From: Poa pratensis
Taxonomy: Eukaryota; Streptophyta; Magnoliopsida; Poales; Poaceae
Reading direction: 5' to 3'
Length of the DNA stretch: 64,000 bases
Assembly: GCA_947311845.1 (NCBI GenBank)
Contig: CAMZMU010000040.1
Coordinates: 58,491,537 to 58,555,536 of the forward strand
Below, one piece after another: positions 11,054 to 18,905 of the stretch. Position 1 is the first letter of the stretch. Every line of letters starts with the position of its first letter. The position numbers and the translations under genes were made by a program. The notes beneath the pieces are model-generated. The model was given only the letters and a program-made list of their open reading frames with translations, was not told the origin of the DNA and ran no database searches.

Positions 11054-11668
11054 TGCTGTACCTACCAACAATGCAGGACCGGGTCAAAATACAGGAAATC
11101 AAGGTGGGTTTTCACAGCAGCCAAAGCAACTTGGCCAATATCACATATATACCAGTGGTGCAACCAAGAGAGAGCGAAAGGTAGTCAAAAGGGCGGTTAA
11201 TGCGGTTGCTGCAGGAGTCCCAAGATATTTAAGGTGGTCAGAGCATACGATCACGTGGAGTAGAGCGGATCACCCGGATGTTGTTGAGCACCCAGGTCTG
11301 CTAGCTTTGGTTGTGGCTCCCCAAGTGGACGGCTTTGAATTGAAAAAAGTATTGATGGATGGTGGAAGTAGTATCAACATCTTATATTGGGAAACATTTT
11401 TGCGTATGGGTCTCAAAGTGTCACAACTACAGAAGACATCCACAGTTTTTCACGGCATAGTTCCAGGAAAGTCAGCAACTCCAGAGGGAAAAATTTCGTT
11501 AGAGGTTGCCTTTGGTGAGTCCATGGACCACTTTAGATCAGAGTGGCTCGAGTTTGAGGTGGTGAAATTCCAAAGCCCGTATCATGCGTTATTTGGAAGG
11601 CCGGCTTATGCCAAGTTCATGGCAATGCCGTGTTATGTGTACCTACAGTTGAAAATACCGGGTCCTAA
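11054..11668 (+). pseudogene. Aspartic protease domain of element A, cut by CACTA1
   Basis: The frame (open from 10980) encodes the Tat-type retropepsin region: the WSEHTITWSRADHP entry motif, then VLMDGGSSINILY, in which the Asp of D-x-G is the catalytic residue, and later the conserved YHALFGRPAY block. The protease releases mature Gag and Pol proteins. The coding sequence is interrupted at 11668, two bases into a codon, by CACTA1 and resumes at 14637 with GIITVHG. Confidence 0.82.
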
Positions 11669-11910
11669 CACTAGTACAGAACGACACATCGGATACCCCT
11701 CTATGGAAACGGCAGGTGTTAGGCGACGGAGAATCGCGCTTTCCGCGCGGCCGGTGCGTACAAACCTGACCAGGCCCGCCTACATTGGCAACGGACCCTT
11801 TCCAATCTCCGTCACCTATTATATTGGCAACGGTTAATAAAATTGTCCGTTTCCAATATTTGCCTCTATGGTAACGGATAGAATTTTCCAACCGTTAAAA
11901 ATGTTGATAC
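11669..11910. repeat. Left TIR and subterminal repeats of CACTA1
   Basis: A 24 bp inverted repeat is followed by several short copies of ccgtt(t/g)cc and its complement ggcaacgg, spaced by tens of bases. Matching motifs occur in the right end. Confidence 0.8.
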
Positions 11911-11962
11911 GTGGAGGCTAGCGAATGGGCAGATGGGGAGGTGGGCGGAGCAGACCCGCGAG

Positions 11963-11968
11963 TATAAA
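11963..11968 (+). promoter_or_regulatory. TATA box of the B3 gene
   Basis: TATAAA lies about 90 bp before the preferred ATG at 12058, a normal plant spacing allowing a leader of about 60 bases. This favours 12058 over the ATG that overlaps the TATA box at 11968. Confidence 0.5.
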
Positions 11969-12057
11969 TGGCGAGAGGTACCAGCAGCGGTCTCTTTGAA
12001 GCCCAGTCCATCGCCTACAGTTATTCAAACTTCGCCAGATCCCCTCCGTCCAAATCC

Positions 12058-12693
12058 ATGGCGAGAGGTACCAGCAGCGGTCGCGGCCGTGGACGAGGGC
12101 GAGGCCGTGGTAGGGGGCGCAGCGGCAATGCCATGCCGTCGGTGTCGCCCTCACCGTCCTCTGAAGACATGTCCCCGGCGAGAGGTACCATCAGCGGTCG
12201 CGGCCGTGGACGTGGGCACGGCCGTGGACGAGGGCACGGCCGTGGTAGGGGGCGCAGCCGCAATGCCACGCCGTCGGTGTCGCCCTCACCGTCCTCTGAA
12301 GACATGTCCCCGGAGCTGCGCGGCTTCGAGTTCTTGGTTATCCTGTACAAGGTCATCGAGAGCCGCCTGAGGCTCCCGAGGGCGTTCGCAGAGAAGCTCC
12401 AAGGCATGGTGGCAACTACCATGCATCTGAAGATGGAGGACTGCGAGAACGGCAGCTGGGCGGTGAAGACGGCCGTGAGTGCTGGGGGGAATTTGTACCT
12501 CGACCAGGGATGGAAGTCATTCGCCCAAGCGTACAAGCTTGAGCAGGGGCACTTTTTGTGCTTCGAGTTCGACGGCGACAACGGGTTCTTCATCAAGATC
12601 TTCGACGGCACCTTATGCCGGAGGGACGCACTCGTGTACAGCGACGACGAGCCCGAGTCTTCATCATCAGCTGCTAGTAGTAGCATTAGCTAG
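12058..12693 (+). CDS. B3-domain DNA-binding protein carried by CACTA1
   Basis: The 211-residue frame is open throughout. Residues 1-90 are two tandem copies of a unit with RGRGRG runs and the phrase PSVSPSPSSEDMSP; RGRG runs resemble AT-hook or RGG-type nucleic acid-binding tails. Residues about 94-200 have the layout of a plant B3 domain of the REM type: a RLRLPRAFAEKL helix, MHLK, GSWAVK, a YLDQGWKSFAQAYKLE block, GHFLCFEFDG, and FFIKIFDG. B3 proteins are nuclear transcription factors. A Ser-rich tail ends the protein. It has its own TATA box and no frame damage, so it could be expressed. It is not a known CACTA gene, so capture from the host is inferred. A near-copy of the first 23 bases lies at 11968. 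Confidence 0.68.
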   Translation: MARGTSSGRGRGRGRGRGRGRSGNAMPSVSPSPSSEDMSPARGTISGRGRGRGHGRGRGHGRGRGRSRNATPSVSPSPSSEDMSPELRGFEFLVILYKVIESRLRLPRAFAEKLQGMVATTMHLKMEDCENGSWAVKTAVSAGGNLYLDQGWKSFAQAYKLEQGHFLCFEFDGDNGFFIKIFDGTLCRRDALVYSDDEPESSSSAASSSIS

Positions 12694-13193
12694 TAGTAGC
12701 ATATATGTAATCGTTTACTTCATTATCAAGTCCGTATGTAGTAGCATTAGCTGCTAAGTGGTCTCTGCGTTCATATGTAATTTAGAGTACCTGTTAGTAA
12801 GTTGGGTAGTAAGTTTACTCTCTTGCTGGTGTAAAATTAATGGAAACGGTTATATAAAATGTCCGTTGCCAATGTGGTGCTTATATATACTGCCGGCTCG
12901 TTCTCATTATCACTCTCTCACTGTCTCTCTTCCAACCCTAGCCGCCGCACACTGTGGCTTTCAACTCTCCTCACTCTCTCTAATGGCTTCCTCTGTCGGC
13001 GCTTCTAGATCCGGCCATCGCGGCCGCGGCTCTAGCCGCCGCGGCAGCACCGTTCTAGCGGCAGCCCTTCGTGAGGGGAAGGTCGATCTGGAGGCGCCCA
13101 TGCGTCCGCTAATGATGCGGCAGCGCCACCATCTGACACCCTCCTCCTCCGGTGATGCCCGGCTTCTTCTGAGCCAGGCCGATGTGGAGGAGG

Positions 13194-13762
13194 TCATTCA
13201 TGAGGTGGTGGTGCAGCACCTCCGGCGGATCTACCAGCAGAAACCCATCTGGAGGAGGAAGTGGCCGATCTGGAGGAGGAAGTGGCCGATCTGGAGGTGG
13301 TGGAGGATCTGTAGGTGGTGTCTGATCTGGAGAAGGAGGAGGAGGTGGATGTCGACGAAGGAGAAGGAGGAGGAGGTGATTGCGTCGCAGCGCGCTGGTA
13401 GCATCTCAGCGCATCTGGCAGAGGCCTGCAACTCCTCGATCTCCCGCCGGGTGAAAGGTATAAATCTTTCTGTGACCGGCTGTGATGCCGATGAACTTTG
13501 TGCAGCGGCAAACGCTCCCAAAAACCGTGCTGGTTGGATGGGAACTCCTTCTTCATGTTGGCGTATAATTTGTCGATGAGGTCTGCCGCTAGATCACCCA
13601 TTCCGTCCCTCTCGTCTCCACCGATGCTTCTCCTCTGCTAGCCATTCCTCGTACTTGTTGAGGATCCGCTCCACGGTATGCTCCTCGTTCGTGTACACCA
13701 CCTCCAGAACGGTGCCGTGGGTATGGACGGTAGTTGTCTCTGTTATTCTGTTGCGGTCGTCC
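13194..13762 (-). pseudogene. Possible broken gene in CACTA1, unknown function
   Basis: On the minus strand an ATG at 13762 opens a frame (MDDRNRITETTT) that looks protein-like, with a charged helix containing NKYEEWLAEEKHRW, then needs frame changes near 13600 and 13500 to continue (FIPFTRREIEELQ). The end is low-complexity Ser- or Arg-rich sequence. On the plus strand an alternative frame starts at ATG 12983 behind a tatatata stretch near 12884, but its C-terminal half is a Trp/Arg repeat typical of antisense translation. I favour the minus strand, weakly. I do not recognise the family. Confidence 0.3.
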
Positions 13763-14127
13763 ATGGCGGGTGGGGGATTGGGGTGGAACGAGGAAGAAGA
13801 GAAGGAAGGAATGCGAACTGTCTGCCACCAAACAGAGCAGTTCCTGGATATTTGCCGTTGATCTTAGCAGTTTCTCGAAAATGGCAACCGAACAAAGCAG
13901 TTGCTGGAAAATAGCCACCGATTTTTTTAATATCCAGATGTATTTTGTACATTTCGCTAATAGTTTTTTTTTCTTTCACGCAGGGGTTTATTTCGGCAAC
14001 ACTGCATAAAAGTACCAATCTATCATTCCGAGAACCAGAAAACTTAAGGCAAGGAAATTTCGTGGATACTGGTCTTGGAGTGGGTACTGCGACGACCGAG
14101 AGCTCATAGAAGGTGAGCTCCAAGTCA

Positions 14128-14167
14128 AAGATGGAAGGCTGGCTTAATTAAGCCAGCCTTCCATCTT
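14128..14167. repeat. Perfect 40-bp palindrome in CACTA1
   Basis: Twenty bases starting AAGATGGAAGGCTGG are followed immediately by their exact reverse complement, with TTAATTAA at the centre and no loop. No open frame depends on it. Confidence 0.9.
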
Positions 14168-14423
14168 GTTAGGTTAGTTGCTTATAGGTTTAGGGTTCAT
14201 GATTGTAGTCAAAGTGTAATAGGTGATATTACATTATGCCAATGTGTGATGGATATGATTGTAGTCAAATTGTAAAAAACAGTGATATTATTGTATACCA
14301 ATGTAATGATGGCATTTGTTCTATGTTATGAATTGAATAACGTTTTATTGCATTGTGCAATCAGCCTTTCATGTATTATGGCATATAACCGAAATATGAG
14401 AAAAGCTCAGTGCAAACGGGTAG
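14168..14423. other. AT-rich segment of CACTA1
   Basis: About 250 bases between the palindrome and the right subterminal repeats hold two diverged copies of a gattgtagtcaaa-tgtaa phrase (about 14202 and 14258), so a short tandem duplication. I see no gene. Confidence 0.4.
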
Positions 14424-14633
14424 ATGGAAAACTCCGTATCTGATATAGGAAAACTAAAGCAACGGAGGTCTGCGCCAACCGTTGCCAAATGGAGACCTCA
14501 TCGGAAACGGTTTTTTTTTGCCTCCGTTACCGATAAAGGCCTTCACATCAGTGACAGGGTCGGTGACACGGACCGTTTCTCCGTTGCCGAAGGGGTTTTT
14601 GGCCCGTTTCCGATGTGTCGTTCTGTACTAGTG
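14424..14633. repeat. Right subterminal repeats and TIR of CACTA1
   Basis: Short motifs such as ccgttgcc, aaacgg and ccgtttc recur in both orientations, followed by the 24 bp TIR at 14610-14633. Confidence 0.8.
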
Positions 14634-14636
14634 TAA

Positions 14637-14901
14637 GGGGATCATCACAGTTCATGGCAACAAAGAGATAGCAGCGCAGTGTGATGAAGGAGATGCAGCC
14701 TTGGCGGAGCACGCTTGTGCGAAAGAGGAGCTGAAAACTTACAGGTCTAATCTTGACCCGGAAGATAATACAACACTCAAGAGGCCAACAACAGAAGATG
14801 ACAGGGCAAAGTTCAAAGCCGCCCAAGATACAAAGATGGTGGATTTCGTGCCTGGGGATTCCTCCAAGCAGTTCGCCATAGGGTCCAATCTTACTGATAA
14901 A
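14637..14901 (+). pseudogene. Protease C-terminus and linker of element A
   Basis: Directly after the TSD the host frame resumes with GIITVHG, a conserved end of Tat protease, and continues through an Ala/Glu-rich linker to the block that ends in LTDK just before the conserved in-frame TAG at 14902. The join across CACTA1 is exact once one TSD copy is ignored, which shows that CACTA1 is a clean insertion. Confidence 0.75.
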
Positions 14902-14904
14902 TAG
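14902..14904 (+). other. In-frame UAG between protease and RT of element A
   Basis: The codons read AAA TAG GAA AGC, with homologous frame on both sides. The identical AAA TAG GAA occurs at the same protein position in D (61439-61447) and E (48917-48925, minus). Confidence 0.85.
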
Positions 14905-16196
14905 GAAAGCGCGCACATCGAGTTCATCCGTGAGAATCGGGATGTTTTTGCATGGACACCAAGTGACATGCCAGGTATCCCGACTGAACTCACTGAGCAC
15001 CGCTTACATGTTGACCCCAAAGCAAGGCCAGTAAAACAAGGTTTGAGGAAGATGAATGCAGAAAGAAGGAAAGCTGTAGGAGAAGAGATAGCTCAGCTCC
15101 TAGCAGCCGGCTTTATCATGGAAGTGTTTCACCCGGAGTGGTTGGCTAACCCGGTTTTAGTTTTGAAAAAGAACAATGAGTGGAGGATGTGCATAGATTT
15201 CACGAGTTTGAATAAGCATTGTCCCAAGGACCCGTTTGCACTACCGCGCATTGATCAAATCATTGACGCAGTTGCAGGCAGCGAGCTCTTCTGCTTTCTG
15301 GATGCGTACTCAGGATATCATCAGATCAAGCTTAACAGGTAGGATTGGGAAAAGACAGCGTTCATAACTCCTTTTGGTGCTTTTTGTTACAAGACAATGA
15401 CTTTCAGATTGAAGAATGCTGGAGCAACTTATCAGAGGTGTATTCAAAAGTGTTTTCATGATCAGATTGGACGCAATGTGCATGCTTATGTGGATGATGT
15501 TGTGATCAAGACAGAGAAAGCCGGGTCATTTATTAATGACCTACGCGAGACGTTTACAAACTTGCGAAAGTACAAGATGAAGCTTAATCCGACAAAATGT
15601 GTGTTTGGGGTTCCGGCAGGAAAGCTCCATGGTTTCATTATGTCAGAGCGGGGAATCGAGGCAAACCCAGACAAAATTAAGGCTATACAGAGTTTGAAGA
15701 AACCTGAGGAGTTGGCAGACGTTCAGAAGCTAACAGGGTGTGTAGCTGCGCTAAGCCGGTTTATATCCCGGCTCGGGGAAAAGGCTATACCTTTGTACTA
15801 GTTATTGAAGAAAACAGACAAGTTCGTGTGGAATCAAGAGGCAGACGAGGCATTTGAGGCTCTTAAGAAGCAATTGTCAGAAGCACCAGTCCTTGCGGCG
15901 CCGGGTCCCAAGGAACCCATGTTATTATACGTCGCTGCCGGGCCTCAGGCTGTTAGCGCTGTGGTGGTGGTTGAGTGCAAGGAAGAGGGCAAAGAACACC
16001 CGGTCCAGAGGCCGGTTTATTATGTCAGTGAAGTTCTATCAGAGGCAAGACAGCGTTACCCACATTGGCAGAAGTTGGTGTTTGGTGTTTTCATGGCAAG
16101 TAGAAAGTTGAAACCATATTTTCAAGAGCATCCAATTACAGTGGTGAGTTCAGTTCCACTAGCAGATATTATCAGAAATTCGGAAGCTACAGGGAG
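14905..16196 (+). pseudogene. Reverse transcriptase and RNase H of element A
   Basis: The frame encodes a Gypsy-type RT: DVFAWTPSDMPG entry, WRMCIDFTSLNK, the LDAYSGYHQIKL block, and the catalytic YVDD at about 15487 followed by a GKLHGF thumb motif. RNase H follows with the DEAFEALK and YYVSEVLSEA blocks. The enzymes copy element RNA to DNA in particles and degrade the RNA strand. Stops TAG at 15340-15342 and 15799-15801 and a frameshift near 16196 before AKWAIEMG disable it. Length and order are otherwise normal for the Tat lineage. Confidence 0.9.
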
Positions 16197-16216
16197 TTGC
16201 GAAGTGGGCAATAGAG

Positions 16217-18139
16217 ATGGGACCGTATCATATAAATTATGAGCCCAGAACAGCTATCAAGTCTCAAGCGTTAGCAGATTTCCTCAATGATTGGACACAA
16301 ATTGGCTCACCACCCCTTACTCCATGTGTCAAGTCATGGGTTATGCATTTTGACGGGTCTAAGCAAGAGCAAGGTTCAGGAGCCGGAGTTGTTTTAACTT
16401 CTCCAAAAGGTGATAAGCTAAGTTATGTGTTGCAAATTCATTTCGATTGTTCCAATAATGTGGCAGAGTATGAGGCCTTGCTGCATGGTTTGCGTATGGC
16501 AAAAGATATGAACATTAAGCGTATCAAGTGCTTTGGAGATTCAGATCTTGTGGCACAGCAAGTTTCAGGAACATGGGATAGGAAAGATGCAAAAATGGCG
16601 GCTTACAGAAGAGAAGTGGATAGGGTAGCCGGGTTCTTCTCAGGTTATCAGGTGGATCATATTGACCGCAGAAAAAATGATGCTGCAGATGCTTTGTCAA
16701 GAATCGGCTCACGTAGAGAGCCGGTTCCACCTAATGTTTTCTTGGACGAGTTATGGACTCCTTCGGTCAAGCCTCAAGATGAACAAGAGCTTGCATATCA
16801 AGATAACCCGGATTCACAGTTGGTAGCAGCAACTCACGAAATTCCAGAGTGGACAGAACCTTACTTGGTGTATCTTCTGCAAGGGGAGTTGCCACAGCAG
16901 GAAGTTATATCCCGGCAAATTGTACGCCGGGCAAAAGCGTATGTGGTCATAGATGGCGAGTTATACAAAAGGAGCGTGTCAGGAGTATTTCAGAGATGTG
17001 TGTCTGGAAAGGAGGGCCTACAAATTTTGAAAGAAATCCATGAGGGAGATTGTGGTCATCATGCATCAACAAGATCTCTCGTGGCGAAAGCATTCAGACA
17101 CGGGTTTTTCTGGCTCACGGCTCAGGCGGATGCAGAACGCCTAGTAAGCAGATGTGACGGGTGTCAGAGGTATGCAAGGCAGATTCATGTGTCGGCTCAG
17201 GAGTTGCGAACAATTCCTTTGACTTGGCCTTTCGCAGTCTGGGGGCTTGACATGGTGGGTCCTTTTCACATGTCCCCTTGCAAGAAAACCCACCTCTTAG
17301 TTGCCATTGACAAGTTTACAAAGTGGGTTGAGGTGATGCCAGTCACAAATTGTGAAGCAGTCACAGCAGTCAAGTTTGTGAAGAAAATCATACATAGGTT
17401 TGGGTATCCTCATAGCATCATCACAGATAATGGGACCAATATGTCACTTGGAGAAATGCAAAAGTTTTGTGGAAATAATGGAATACGTTTGGATGTGGCT
17501 TCAGTTTCTCACCCACAGGCCAATGGACAGGTAGAGCGAGCAAATCAGGAGTTACTCAAAGGCTTAAAACCACGACTCCGGGTTCCATGCATAAGGGCTG
17601 CTGGGGCGTGGGTAGAAGAGCTGCCGTCCGTAGTTTGGGGTATTAACACCACACCAAACCGATCTACAAAGATGACGCCCTTCTTTATGGTGTATGGGGC
17701 AGAGGCAGTACTGCCAAGTGATGTCATACATGACTCGCCTAGAGTGGCGGCTTATGTTGAGGCAGAGAACGAGCAAACCCGGCAAGATTCCTTGGATTTG
17801 CTTGAAGAAAACAGAGAACAAGCACTGGAAAGATCTGCAATATATCAGCAAGATTTGAGGCGATATCACAGTCGCCGGGTTAGAACTCGTACTTTCCAGG
17901 TGGGTGACTTAGTGCTGCGATGGACGCAATCCAAAGAAGGGATGCACAAGTTGTCTGGTTTCCGACGCGCTCTTTTTCTTACCAGGGTACCTAAGGGGAC
18001 TGAAAGGTTTTTAATGAGGCGGCTTGCTGACCTAACCTTTTCTATCAATAAAGTGAAGGTTGAACAGAAATTTGTGTTCTCAGTTTACTTTTCAGTTTTT
18101 GTTATGAAAGCCGGTAATTTTCTGAAAAATTTGAGCTGA
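16217..18139 (+). CDS. Archaeal-type RNase H and integrase of element A
   Basis: This long open frame (640 codons) starts inside the RNase H tail. Residues about 43-170 form a second RNase H with the acidic residues in MHFDGS, EYEALLHGL, FGDSDLV and NDAADAL, the archaeal-type domain that marks Tat elements. Integrase follows with the CGHHAST and CDGCQ zinc-binding pairs and the D-D-E residues in WGLDMVGPF, ITDNGTNM and NGQVERANQE. Integrase inserts the cDNA into chromosomal DNA in the nucleus. The C-terminal end (from about residue 580) looks frame-shifted: the usual W-E-G-P block is missing, then homology resumes. No start codon is expected because it is part of a polyprotein. Confidence 0.85.
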   Translation: MGPYHINYEPRTAIKSQALADFLNDWTQIGSPPLTPCVKSWVMHFDGSKQEQGSGAGVVLTSPKGDKLSYVLQIHFDCSNNVAEYEALLHGLRMAKDMNIKRIKCFGDSDLVAQQVSGTWDRKDAKMAAYRREVDRVAGFFSGYQVDHIDRRKNDAADALSRIGSRREPVPPNVFLDELWTPSVKPQDEQELAYQDNPDSQLVAATHEIPEWTEPYLVYLLQGELPQQEVISRQIVRRAKAYVVIDGELYKRSVSGVFQRCVSGKEGLQILKEIHEGDCGHHASTRSLVAKAFRHGFFWLTAQADAERLVSRCDGCQRYARQIHVSAQELRTIPLTWPFAVWGLDMVGPFHMSPCKKTHLLVAIDKFTKWVEVMPVTNCEAVTAVKFVKKIIHRFGYPHSIITDNGTNMSLGEMQKFCGNNGIRLDVASVSHPQANGQVERANQELLKGLKPRLRVPCIRAAGAWVEELPSVVWGINTTPNRSTKMTPFFMVYGAEAVLPSDVIHDSPRVAAYVEAENEQTRQDSLDLLEENREQALERSAIYQQDLRRYHSRRVRTRTFQVGDLVLRWTQSKEGMHKLSGFRRALFLTRVPKGTERFLMRRLADLTFSINKVKVEQKFVFSVYFSVFVMKAGNFLKNLS

Positions 18140-18905
18140 GAAGGTGCGCAGTTGATGATGTGCCAGGTCTTGGGGGCTTGTCATTAAGGTGACATAGTTT
18201 TTCCATCCAAGACCCGGCTTTGCGATTGCCCGGGTCACAAAATTTCCTGTGACCCGGTAGAGATAGTTTAAGTTGTTACTTTAGTATCTTCTTTTTAAGT
18301 ATACATGTTTAGTTTTACAGCTTTTATCCATCTTGTTGATATAATTAAGTTGTAATATAGTTGCAAAGTAATTTTTTATCATGATAGATGCCCATTGAGT
18401 GCGTCACACTAGTATATGGATCAATGGGGTAATGTGCATAGTTAAGCCTTTACTTTACAAACATTGATCCGGGTCTTGGGGGCTCTTACTTGAATAGTTT
18501 GTAGCTGCAATCCCAAGACCCGGTTTTTATGCCACCAGTTTTATTCTTGGTTATCTTACTGCTGAGTTGATGTGACTCGCAATTATATGGCTTGATCGCT
18601 CACCTGGAAATTCAATCAACCATGATGCCCAATGGGACTTGGTTCGACACTGTTTTTCTCAGAGATGTTGCGACAGGAAAATCCATGCGAAAGCCAACTC
18701 ACAGTTAAAGAAATCAAAAGGGTCATCTAAACCAAAGACAGACAGATATCTTACAACCAAGTTTTGTTTGGTTCACACAAAAGTATCACAGGTGTACTAC
18801 TACATCATTGCAAGCATGGGATAAAGTATTAAGTTATTACAATAGATGCCCAAAGGGCCGAATTAAAAGGTGTTTTTTTGCAGCAGGCAGATATTTGCCT
18901 CAGTT
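18140..18905 (+). other. Noncoding spacer of element A after integrase
   Basis: About 770 bases carry repeated cttgggggct and acccggct phrases (for example near 18168 and 18476) but no convincing gene. It separates the sense pol from the convergent antisense gene and should hold the 3' ends of both transcripts. Confidence 0.5.

Larger units (their letters stand above)
11669..14633 (+). mobile_element. CACTA1: non-autonomous CACTA element carrying a B3-domain gene
   Basis: The element begins CACTAGTACAGAACG and ends with its complement; the terminal inverted repeat is perfect for 24 bp. The 3 bp TSD is taa (11666-11668 and 14634-14636), as expected for CACTA transposons. It has no transposase. 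Subterminal ends are full of short ccgtttcc/ggcaacgg motifs in both orientations, the usual transposase-binding zone. The cargo is a B3-domain gene (12058-12693) and a second, probably broken, gene (13194-13762, minus). It lies in the protease of A. Mobility would need a transposase in trans. Confidence 0.93.

Noticed and set aside
12758..13579. Plus-strand frame with Trp/Arg repeats (IWRRKWPIWRRKW) in CACTA1
   Set aside because: The repeat looks like antisense of a Ser-rich region; the N-terminal part from ATG 12983 might be real but the whole frame is not convincing.
14128..14167. Palindrome as a bacterial-type terminator or attachment site
   Set aside because: There is no T tract, no loop and no prokaryotic context; it lies in a plant CACTA element.
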